Below are positions 1 through 7,379 of a stretch of DNA of 9,614 nucleotides, piece by piece. The notes under the pieces were generated by a model. That model saw only the letters and a list, made by a program, of their open reading frames with translations, ran no database searches and was not told where the DNA came from. Made by a program: the position numbers and the translations under genes. The stretch comes from Bacteroidales bacterium UBA5537 (GTDB lineage Bacteria > Bacteroidota > Bacteroidia > Bacteroidales > Lentimicrobiaceae): contig DINP01000096.1 in the NCBI GenBank assembly GCA_002426025.1, positions 5,088-14,701 of the forward strand, written 5' to 3'. The stretch's first letter is position 1, and every line of letters starts with the position of its first letter.

Positions 1-3000
1 AGAGCTGCCATGCCTGAAATAACCCTGTTGATCCTTTCCCTGGCCGGTTCATTCAGATAATCCCACCGTGGTGGTTTTGGTGAGGGGCGGTCACCGCCGT
101 AATAAATGCTGTAATCATATCCCATTTCCTGGAACTGCCATAGCATTTTTGGGCCTGGGATTCCGAGATTTAGCACCAGTGCCTGTTCTTGATGGTGAAG
201 TGCGGTAAGGGTGTCCCTGACATTATAAGTAGCTGATGAATTACCATTTGTAATAGCTTCAAACATCATCCGCTCTTCGTCGTGACTTTCCATGTAGTCA
301 ATAAGGTTTGGATAATTCCAGCCTCGGCTTCCATGAAAAGCCCATGATACATCTGAATTGTTTTCCCATCCCATTGCAACCTGCTTATAATTGCTGTGCA
401 TGGCACTCCAGAGAAGCATTCCAGTGTTGGCTAGCACGGTTTCTTCGCTGTTGTCGGCAAAGTGTTCAAGAATTACATAAGCATCCGGGTTAACCCATTT
501 TATATGGTTATAATAATCAGTAAGTATATTAATACGGCTCTGATCATAGGCATTCCAACCTCCAAAATCAGTTGTATAGGTTTGCGTGAGACCTTTTGAT
601 AAATCAATCCGAAAACCATCAACCTTATATTCAGTGAGCCAGTACCCGAAAACATCTTTAAAAAACTGACGTGTATAAGGACTTTCGTGATTAAAATCAT
701 ATCCAACGCTGTAAGGATGAGGTGATTGTGTATTCAGCCAGGGATTGTTGGCCGATGGTTGCCCATAGCCACCGCCATTTGGATCAAAATACATTTGTAC
801 CATTGGGTTAAGACCAAATGCATGATTGGGTACAATGTCGAGAATTACAGCCATGCCCCGTTGATGCGCTGCATCAATAAATGCTTTATAGTCGGTTGAA
901 GTACCGTAGTATTTGTCTGTCGCGAAAAAGAAATTTGGTGAGAAACCCCAGCTTTCATTTCCATCGAACTCAGCAATGGGCATTAATTGAACAGCATTGA
1001 CACCCAACTCCTTTAGGTAATCAAGTTTTTGTTCAGCATCAGTAATGTGATGTGATTCAACAAAATCGCGCACAAGCATCTCATAAATTAAAAGATCAGA
1101 TTGTGTATTGTTGATAGCTGGGGGAGTAAAATCAGTTATCTGCCATTGATACTCCTCATTATTTCCGGGTTCAAATACACTTACAACACCATCGGTATAT
1201 CCGTAGGGGTAGGGTTTTAAATCAGGGTAGTTGGCAGATGGAATCCATTGATCGTTCCATGGATCAAGAATTTTGGTGGAATATGCATCTGAAATGGTGA
1301 GGTCTCCATCAATGAAATACTGATATGCATATTCTACACCCGGTTGAAGCCCGGAAATCGTAACCCAATAATGTTTTCCATCAGGAGTGCGTTTCATATA
1401 TGTTTCATCAGAAATCAGCCAGTTATTAAAATCTCCTATTGCATAAACATACTGCTTTTGGCCTGCCGGGTCATGTAAAACAAGGGTTACGGTTGTGTCA
1501 TTTATATAGTTGATCCCATTGTGTGAACCAGCAGGCAATGATGCGATCTGAACCGGACCGCGCAGATAGATTTCTATAGAATCATTAACGATTTCAGTGG
1601 CATTCGCTGCAGTTGCAACAAGCCAGTTTGTCCCTGGTTGAAGCTGCGGCATTATCAGGTTATAAGAAAGAGAAGTACTGCTTTCTTCAGCCAATAATGT
1701 ACTATTGATATAAAGGCTGATTTCAGAATTAGACAATGCTTCAATACAGACCGGCAGCTCAGTATTCTGATCGAGGAAGACTTGTTTTTTAGTCGGGTTT
1801 ATAAATTTTACATTTAATGAGGGATCATAAATATCCATCAGTATATCAGAACCATCTGAATTTCTGTGTTCAAGATATGATCCACCTGACTGAGCAATGT
1901 CGCTTCTGAATACAAAAACCAGTTTTTCAATAGTTTCTGTAAGAGGAACATTATAGTATGTTTCAGGACTGCTGATATTGAGGCTGTAATGGTTGGCATC
2001 AATGCGGGTGAGTTTTGTTTCAGGCGTGTTTTGCCCCCAGTTTGTTTTAATATACCTCCAGTCTTCCGGACCGGTACTGAGGTTTGTCAATACCCCGGTA
2101 TGGGCATAAACATCGCTTGTATAATTAAGCAAAGCTCCGTTTCCTTGAGTGGCGTCAAAATAGATGGTAAGGGGCTGATTGTGTAATGGAAAAACCGGTT
2201 CGCTTGACACGATTCCTGCATAGGCGCCACAATCAATTGTATGCCCGACGGTCAATACCCCACTTACATTGTTTGTTCCATCCCAAAAACTTCCGGTGCC
2301 ATCTGCAAAACCTCCATAAACGTAATCCTGGTCGTTCAGCTTGTATCGAGTGGCATAGTAGTAAGTGTTTCTAATGGATATAAGCTCTCCGATGTTGGCT
2401 ACGAATTCATCATTATTTCCAGAAGCCCCATTGTGGCTTGCCGGTACCCAGTTTGTCCATGTGTTGGGATTGGTGTTTTCGGTATTATAACCAACCCATG
2501 CCTGTAGTCCGGGAACTGGGTTTTGTCCTCCTGAGAGGCCATCAACATAAACCTGACCATAAACATTCAAAGGTTGTCCCGGCTCTATTACTGCTTCTTC
2601 GGGCCATTGCAAATTAGCCCAGCTAATTGATGGATTACCGACTGCAATTGTGTAGTTTGCACCCCCATTGTTATTCATTTTAATGGTCAGCATATCGAAA
2701 TCAGACACTATTCCTGATATGGTTGATGAAAAGGCATAACAGGATATTGCTGTCCCATCTGGTTGGGCTGGAATTATAGCAGTGCCCTCAGTTCCTGATA
2801 TACTGGCAGTCACGGTCGAAGATGTTGCCCATTCATCAGTTGAATATCGCAGATATATAATTTCTTCGGTGCTTTTGTTTCCTGATAAGGTTAATGAAAC
2901 TGAAACTGGAGAGCCGGCTGGTGCAAGGTTTGGTGTGGCTACATTTGTTATTTCAACCGGTTGATGGCTGATTTCCATAAAGATAGCCTGGGATGCAGTA

Positions 3001-3473
3001 TAGCCGAGGTCTTTCCAGTTCATGATGTACCACTTACCGTTGGCAAGTGTAATCTGATTATCAGATCCGCTGTTATAGGTATAGGTTTGGATGTTGTTTA
3101 GCGATACTGTAACACCGGCCCATTTATTCATCCAGGGATTCGTGAGTGGCCCATTGGTGAATAACCAGGTAAAATTTCCGCCCGGAAGGTCGCCACCCGA
3201 TGCAGCTGTATAGAAAATAGTCTGGTATTTTGGAGTTCCGGTTGATATACGGATTATCCTTCCATCCTGCACCTGAGTTGAACTTGCGAGAGAAGGATTA
3301 TTGGATGCTGGATTGATCCATCCATTCCAGGTTCCAGGCATATTTAAGCCGTCAGGTTCATAAATCTGGGCCTGAGATAAATTGGCAATAAATAAAACAG
3401 AAATCAAAATAGCCAAAAAGAAAGAGCAGTTGAAGAAAAGTTTAGTAGATGCAGTTTGAGTTCGTTTATCCAT
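1..3473 (-). CDS. Secreted multidomain alpha-amylase family protein (GH13), C-terminus cut by window edge
   Basis: This is an extracellular glycoside hydrolase predicted to cleave alpha-1,4-glucans such as starch or glycogen. The frame is open without a stop for 1157 codons and runs off the left edge. Residues 1-35 are a signal peptide: a basic N-region, a hydrophobic core and probable cleavage after SQA. Residues 36 to about 635 hold several beta-sandwich-like accessory segments. A CBM48/E-set-like domain follows (about 638-755, with GDFNNW). The GH13 barrel starts near 775 and shows region I DIVPNH (D879, N883, H884), region II DGFRIDLSK (nucleophile D957), region III VILEHF (acid/base E1003) and region IV MESHDEE (D1065). 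The later PKMLWQFQEMGYDYS stretch is typical of Bacteroidota amylases. Start: ATG at 3473 gives a normal signal peptide. An in-frame ATG at 3530 would add 19 polar residues and lies just after a terminator, so I disfavour it. No Shine-Dalgarno is visible. Exact substrate and GH13 subfamily are not determined. Confidence 0.93.
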   Translation of the reverse strand, partial: MDKRTQTASTKLFFNCSFFLAILISVLFIANLSQAQIYEPDGLNMPGTWNGWINPASNNPSLASSTQVQDGRIIRISTGTPKYQTIFYTAASGGDLPGGNFTWLFTNGPLTNPWMNKWAGVTVSLNNIQTYTYNSGSDNQITLANGKWYIMNWKDLGYTASQAIFMEISHQPVEITNVATPNLAPAGSPVSVSLTLSGNKSTEEIIYLRYSTDEWATSSTVTASISGTEGTAIIPAQPDGTAISCYAFSSTISGIVSDFDMLTIKMNNNGGANYTIAVGNPSISWANLQWPEEAVIEPGQPLNVYGQVYVDGLSGGQNPVPGLQAWVGYNTENTNPNTWTNWVPASHNGASGNNDEFVANIGELISIRNTYYYATRYKLNDQDYVYGGFADGTGSFWDGTNNVSGVLTVGHTIDCGAYAGIVSSEPVFPLHNQPLTIYFDATQGNGALLNYTSDVYAHTGVLTNLSTGPEDWRYIKTNWGQNTPETKLTRIDANHYSLNISSPETYYNVPLTETIEKLVFVFRSDIAQSGGSYLEHRNSDGSDILMDIYDPSLNVKFINPTKKQVFLDQNTELPVCIEALSNSEISLYINSTLLAEESSTSLSYNLIMPQLQPGTNWLVATAANATEIVNDSIEIYLRGPVQIASLPAGSHNGINYINDTTVTLVLHDPAGQKQYVYAIGDFNNWLISDETYMKRTPDGKHYWVTISGLQPGVEYAYQYFIDGDLTISDAYSTKILDPWNDQWIPSANYPDLKPYPYGYTDGVVSVFEPGNNEEYQWQITDFTPPAINNTQSDLLIYEMLVRDFVESHHITDAEQKLDYLKELGVNAVQLMPIAEFDGNESWGFSPNFFFATDKYYGTSTDYKAFIDAAHQRGMAVILDIVPNHAFGLNPMVQMYFDPNGGGYGQPSANNPWLNTQSPHPYSVGYDFNHESPYTRQFFKDVFGYWLTEYKVDGFRIDLSKGLTQTYTTDFGGWNAYDQSRINILTDYYNHIKWVNPDAYVILEHFADNSEETVLANTGMLLWSAMHSNYKQVAMGWENNSDVSWAFHGSRGWNYPNLIDYMESHDEERMMFEAITNGNSSATYNVRDTLTALHHQEQALVLNLGIPGPKMLWQFQEMGYDYSIYYGGDRPSPKPPRWDYLNEPARERINRVISGMAA

Positions 3474-3537
3474 TATTTGTTCTGTTTTCTTAAGTTTTTG
3501 ATTGTTTGAAAAAAGTTCGGGCATCTTCATAATAAAA
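3474..3537 (-). promoter_or_regulatory. Upstream region of the amylase gene, no clear promoter or RBS
   Basis: This 64-bp stretch lies between the terminator and the preferred amylase start. Read on the minus strand it is A-rich just before the ATG (AAGAAAACAGAACAAATA), as is common in Bacteroidota, which rarely use Shine-Dalgarno pairing. I see no convincing match to the Bacteroidota promoter pattern (TTTG and TAnnTTTG about 19-20 bp apart). Two in-frame ATG codons, at 3530 and 3524, lie inside it, so it could instead be coding if the longer start is used. Confidence 0.35.
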
Positions 3538-3571
3538 ATCAAAAATCCTCCACATCGGGAGGATTTTTGAT
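3538..3571 (-). terminator. Rho-independent terminator after the Asp-box/PKD protein gene
   Basis: A perfect 14-bp inverted repeat (3538-3551 with 3558-3571) encloses a 6-nt loop. The stem core is TCCTCC/GGAGGA flanked by A and T runs. On the minus strand it begins 4 nt after the TAA stop at 3576 and is followed by TTTTATT, as expected for an intrinsic terminator. The A-rich opposite arm could let it act in both directions. It separates the upstream gene from the amylase gene. Confidence 0.85.
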
Positions 3572-3575
3572 CATG

Positions 3576-6500
3576 TTATGGGAGTACCGATCCTACAAAG
3601 TTGAATTGATTGTTATCAACGAACGTTCCATCTCCGGTATCAATAAATCCATCTCCGTTAATGTCAGTGATAATATATCCAACAACAAAGTTAAACTGAT
3701 CATTGTCAACAGGCGTCCCGTCACCTGTATCGATAACACCATCCTGATTTACATCTCCACTATAAATAACATACCTGCCGTCAACCATCATGAGCAGGTT
3801 GCCTCCAAACACCCTGGCCGGAAGGTCAAACGCATAATCAATAATAGCATCAGCAAAAGAAACAAGTGATGATGTTGTAGTCTCGATTGAATTTCTGTGT
3901 TTGATGGTGATATAGTAATTGCCATTGAAGGATGAAGGAATACTAAGTGAGGCAGAACCATTAGTATTCAGGATAACATCCTGAACCGAATACTCAATCA
4001 GGCTGTAGTTTGTTGCATTGTGCAGCTCAACAGAAATAAGATCGGCTATTCCAATTCCAAAATGGGGCCCTGTATCGTCATTGGCTTCATTCATAAAACC
4101 ACCGCCTGAATACAGCCCTTCGAGATACACGGACAAGTTAAGTGTTTTATCTGTAGAAATAATATTCACATTGTAATCTTCAGTTTCACCATAACTATAA
4201 TTCAAGCAAGGGTCGAAGTCGCTGTTTGCCCATACTTCACGTACCCGCATTCTTGTTATACCCGAAGTCGCATCAATAGGTACTGTAAATGTAATGGTAC
4301 CTGTTGCCGGAGTGGGAGGGATATTAACATTTCCAAGTTTCTCATCGGTTTCAAATACCCCGTTTTGATCGTAGTCAATCCAAACTGAAATATTATTTCC
4401 ACTGCTGTATGTTCCCGGACTCAGTGTAATGGTATATTCTGCATCAGGATTCAAATCTGTTGATAAGCTGCTATAATAAGTGTAAAATGGACTTGCTGAG
4501 GCTCCGGTTGCATTGTTAATGTTACCTAGCTGAACAAGGGTAATGTAATCGCCTGCACTGGTTCCTGTTGAATAAGTTGGTACGCAATACTGAAAGAGCT
4601 CAACGTTGATATAATCTGTCTTTATTTCAGTGTCAGAGCCATTTGCATTGGTTGCTGTTAAGCTGACTGTATATTGACCAACAGCAGTAAATTGTACATG
4701 TGGATTCTGAGAATTTGCATTGGTGCCATCAACATAAACCACTGTATTGGGATTGAAACTCCATGACCATGAAGTAGGAACATTTATTGTCAGATCTGTT
4801 AGAACTATAGTGGCGCTAATTGGAGTGGTGATTTCTGAAGCTGAAAAATCGGCTACAGGCGGATCATTAAAGCTATAACAACTAATTGATGCTGCCCATC
4901 CGGCTGCTGTAACACTACCATCTGATGTGAAGTTAAGTGTAAGGGCTCCGGAAGGGTTATTTGCTGTAACTATTCCAGGCCCGGTTGTGCCATTATATGT
5001 GCCAATCAGGGTGGCAGTTGCATCTGTACCGTTGTATATTCTAAGATAGTCATATCCCGATTCGGTGCTAAACGAGGAAAAAGCCATACGCACCATAGCA
5101 CCCGGGGTTGATGGGTAAAATGTCTCCGTAAAATTTTCACTATTGGCATAGCTGCCTGATGATCCACCTGAATCATAGAAATCTCCGGTGCAGGTTGTAA
5201 CCGATCCATTGGTCATATTGAAAATCGGCGGTGCAACGTTGATGTAAGCAGTTTTGGTTTTGGTATCGCTTGCACCTGGTTTTGTTACGGTTAAGATAAC
5301 ATCATAACTTCCTAATGTATTATAAGTTATAGCAGGAGGAGTTTGACCGGTAAAAGATGACGGTGTTCCTCCTGGAAATGACCATTCCCATGTGGCAGGA
5401 TTACAGGAAGAGTTATCGGTAAAAGTTATTGAATTGCCAATGATAACAGTTGTCAGAGATGCTGTAAAATCTGCAATAACATCTTTTACAACTATATAGC
5501 CGATTTTAGTTTCGGTATCTGTGTCTGTTCCATCCGATACAGTAAGTGAAACATCATAAGTTCCTGGTGCTGCATAGGTAATAACCGGTGGGTTTTCTCC
5601 GACGAATGTTGAAGGAGTGCCACCCGGAAAACTCCAGGTCCAGCTTGTTGGAGGCCCGGTTGAAGTGCTGGTAAATATAATTTCTGCACCTGAACAAATC
5701 GTAGTATTATTCGCAATAAACCCTGCATTGAGGCCTAATTCAAAGGGAGAAACATAGGTCATATAGAGTCCTCCTCGATTATCGGTCCAGCAGGGGTATA
5801 CTTTACCGCCTTTTGATGTAATTCCAAGATAATCGCCCATGTAACTTGAAGCAAGCCCAGGTATAGGAGCAGGTGTAAAGGCCACATCACTTACCTGGAA
5901 GTCGGTCCAGGTATTACCGGCATCTGCAGAGTAAGAAACAAAAACTTCGCATTGTGTACTTGTAACATTTCTGTCATCATAAAATACTACACTCAAAACA
6001 CCGGTTTCAGGGTCGCAGCTTATCCATGGAAAATATGCTTCTTTTCCAGCAATATCAGGTCCTTGATTTACCCGAATGGGAGTTGACCAATTTGTTCCTC
6101 CATCGGTTGAGCGGATCATATATACACTGATATTCGAACCGGTATTGATACCAGGGGTTCCAACATTTGACCAGACAATATAGATATTGCCATTGTTCGG
6201 GCCACCGCTTATATCAACCGCCATAACAGGGAATGAATTTACCCGGTGATTTTTAGAAACTTCGGTAGTTCTAATTCCCCTGATATTTGAAATGATTCTG
6301 GATGCTGTCTGATAGGTTAAGCCACCATCGGTTGATTTAGCAAACCCAAGGGCAGTTTCATCCGATGGCCAGCTATCGTAGATAGCCCAAACAAGATAGG
6401 TTTCCCCATTTGGTCCAGTCTGAATATTAACACCTTGATTGTGGCTGCCAGCATTTATTGCCGAACTGATAGTTATAGGTGAACTCCATACTAATCCATC

Positions 6501-7232
6501 ATTAGTTGATCTGGAAGTTCTTATTTCTGTATCATAGGAGCCGCCAAAATCAGTCCATGCAGCATACAGGTTTCCTTCATAAGGGCTGGAAGTTGCGTTA
6601 TCAATCCACATATGGTTTTTATCTGCAAGTGAACCGGGATTAGGAGCAATGGTGGCAGTTGTCCATGATGTTCCATTGTCCGAAAAAGCGATGCCTTGTC
6701 CGCCGGGATCATCAATAAAATTGATGTATTGTCTGCCATTCAAACCAATAGCAGTTGCGGGGTCGCCAGAGTTTTCCCCACCGGCTCCATTTGGTGAGCC
6801 ACCCCAGTTAATTCCTGAGTTAGATGACTGGAAATAGTTTGCACCATATAGTGAGCCTACGGTTGAACCAGTCCATGAAGTTGAATTATTTGAATTTAAC
6901 AGGTAATCAGCATTGTTTGGATCAACAAAAACAGAGTTCTCGCTTTCGGCAACATTGGTTAGGTTTGTAACCGGTATATCGGGTGAATTTGTTGTTTTTA
7001 CTCCATTTGCTTTAATCCTGCTGCCTTTGTAAATTGCAGGAGCCACAGGTATTCGCTGGCTAAATGGAATAAGGCCCTTTTCTGCCTGTTTTTTCCAATA
7101 TCTCATGTTGTCAATACGGGTATCAACTTTATCGTTTTTGGTCTGGCTTGCCTGTTGGGAATAGCCCGATAAGGCGAAAACAGAAGTTACCAGAAGAAAT
7201 AGTGTGGTTTTTAGTCTGTTCATGTGATTCAT
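3576..7232 (-). CDS. Secreted Asp-box propeller / PKD / CUB / GEVED protein with dockerin-like C-terminal module
   Basis: This complete protein has 1218 residues when started at ATG 7232. ATG 7223 is an equally good start and gives MNRLKTTLFLLVTSVFALSG directly. Both yield a signal peptide ending near GYSQQ. Numbered from 7232, residues about 90-495 form a beta-propeller with Asp-box motifs: SDNGTSW (184), STNDGLVW (242), STDGGLTY (300), STDGGTNW (375), SADAGNTW (435) and a degenerate one near 136. Next come PKD 1 (about 500-582), PKD 2 (584-667, nearly a copy around WSFPGGTPS), a CUB-like domain (about 668-785, with GYDYLRIYNG), PKD 3 (about 791-877) and a GEVED domain (about 881-1024, with YGETEDYNV). 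The final module (about 1031-1218) has two dockerin-like calcium loops. I see no catalytic residues, so a surface, adhesion or carbohydrate-contact role is inferred. No Shine-Dalgarno precedes the start. It lies between two terminators and is probably transcribed alone. Confidence 0.92.
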   Translation of the reverse strand: MNHMNRLKTTLFLLVTSVFALSGYSQQASQTKNDKVDTRIDNMRYWKKQAEKGLIPFSQRIPVAPAIYKGSRIKANGVKTTNSPDIPVTNLTNVAESENSVFVDPNNADYLLNSNNSTSWTGSTVGSLYGANYFQSSNSGINWGGSPNGAGGENSGDPATAIGLNGRQYINFIDDPGGQGIAFSDNGTSWTTATIAPNPGSLADKNHMWIDNATSSPYEGNLYAAWTDFGGSYDTEIRTSRSTNDGLVWSSPITISSAINAGSHNQGVNIQTGPNGETYLVWAIYDSWPSDETALGFAKSTDGGLTYQTASRIISNIRGIRTTEVSKNHRVNSFPVMAVDISGGPNNGNIYIVWSNVGTPGINTGSNISVYMIRSTDGGTNWSTPIRVNQGPDIAGKEAYFPWISCDPETGVLSVVFYDDRNVTSTQCEVFVSYSADAGNTWTDFQVSDVAFTPAPIPGLASSYMGDYLGITSKGGKVYPCWTDNRGGLYMTYVSPFELGLNAGFIANNTTICSGAEIIFTSTSTGPPTSWTWSFPGGTPSTFVGENPPVITYAAPGTYDVSLTVSDGTDTDTETKIGYIVVKDVIADFTASLTTVIIGNSITFTDNSSCNPATWEWSFPGGTPSSFTGQTPPAITYNTLGSYDVILTVTKPGASDTKTKTAYINVAPPIFNMTNGSVTTCTGDFYDSGGSSGSYANSENFTETFYPSTPGAMVRMAFSSFSTESGYDYLRIYNGTDATATLIGTYNGTTGPGIVTANNPSGALTLNFTSDGSVTAAGWAASISCYSFNDPPVADFSASEITTPISATIVLTDLTINVPTSWSWSFNPNTVVYVDGTNANSQNPHVQFTAVGQYTVSLTATNANGSDTEIKTDYINVELFQYCVPTYSTGTSAGDYITLVQLGNINNATGASASPFYTYYSSLSTDLNPDAEYTITLSPGTYSSGNNISVWIDYDQNGVFETDEKLGNVNIPPTPATGTITFTVPIDATSGITRMRVREVWANSDFDPCLNYSYGETEDYNVNIISTDKTLNLSVYLEGLYSGGGFMNEANDDTGPHFGIGIADLISVELHNATNYSLIEYSVQDVILNTNGSASLSIPSSFNGNYYITIKHRNSIETTTSSLVSFADAIIDYAFDLPARVFGGNLLMMVDGRYVIYSGDVNQDGVIDTGDGTPVDNDQFNFVVGYIITDINGDGFIDTGDGTFVDNNQFNFVGSVLP
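3579..4142 (-). repeat. Copy 1 of the shared C-terminal module (EF-hand/dockerin-like repeats)
   Basis: This encodes the last 188 residues of the Asp-box/PKD protein. It aligns end to end with the tail of the neighbouring gene at about 65% amino-acid identity (hand count, about 119 of 183), with one 1-residue gap after the LEGLY motif. Shared motifs in order are LEGLY, a GGG-MN-ANDD-GP-FG-GIAD run, VELHNA, NGNYYIT-KHRNS, GGNLL, then two ~30-residue repeats. Each repeat has a calcium-loop consensus: DVNQDGVIDTGD at 3720-3755 and DINGDGFIDTGD at 3630-3665. Each loop is followed by VDN(D/N)QFNF. The protein ends in LP. The first part looks like a beta-sandwich. I cannot name a database family for it. 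Confidence 0.85.
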
Positions 7233-7246
7233 TTTCAAACAATAGG

Positions 7247-7263
7247 AGAAATTTTAAATTTCT
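7247..7263. promoter_or_regulatory. 17-bp AT-rich palindrome upstream of the Asp-box/PKD gene
   Basis: AGAAATTT-T-AAATTTCT is a perfect 8-bp inverted repeat with a 1-nt centre. It ends 14 nt upstream of the ATG at 7232, between the terminator and the start. Its position would suit an operator, but the sequence is simple and AT-rich, so chance is plausible. No standard Bacteroidota -33/-7 promoter pair is evident nearby; TATTGTTTG directly before the start only loosely resembles a -7 element. Confidence 0.25.
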
Positions 7264-7283
7264 TTGAGTTTAAGTTATTAAAT

Positions 7284-7355
7284 AAAAGAAGCTGTCGTAA
7301 AAGCCACTGCCTGAACTATTTTGTCAGAAAAATACCTTTTATGACAGCTTCTTTT
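7284..7355 (-). terminator. Long hairpin terminator after the right-hand gene
   Basis: Arms of 20 bp (7284-7303 and 7336-7355) pair with a single mismatch at 7297/7342, around a 32-nt loop. The stem contains GAAGCTGTC/GACAGCTTC flanked by A and T runs, so the downstream arm on the minus strand ends in TTCTTTTATTT, a fair U-tract. Inside the loop CTGA (7311-7314) and TCAG (7324-7327) could form a small second stem. It begins 24 nt after the TAA stop at 7380, so it most likely ends that gene's transcript. The loop is longer than in a minimal terminator. Confidence 0.7.
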
Positions 7356-7379
7356 TTGGTTAATCTTCAGTTTATCATC

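Noticed and set aside
500..706. 68-codon minus-strand frame overlapping the amylase
   Set aside because: It lies in another frame inside the GH13 catalytic domain, whose conserved regions II and III are read in the amylase frame.
3567..3869. 100-codon plus-strand open frame resembling the one at 7224-7598
   Set aside because: Both lie antisense to the homologous C-terminal modules. Their similarity comes from the duplicated minus-strand coding sequence, and the Ile/Val/Asn-rich composition is not protein-like.
6000..7060. Sialidase activity suggested by Asp boxes and an RIP tripeptide (QRIPVAP, near residue 60)
   Set aside because: Asp boxes occur in many non-enzymatic propellers. The RIP lies before the propeller and lacks the usual context, and I could not place the arginine triad, Tyr/Glu pair and catalytic Asp of sialidases.
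7236..7238. TTG at 7236-7238 as start of the Asp-box/PKD protein
   Set aside because: An ATG lies two codons downstream (7232) and another at 7223, both giving a cleaner signal peptide; no ribosome-binding site supports the TTG.
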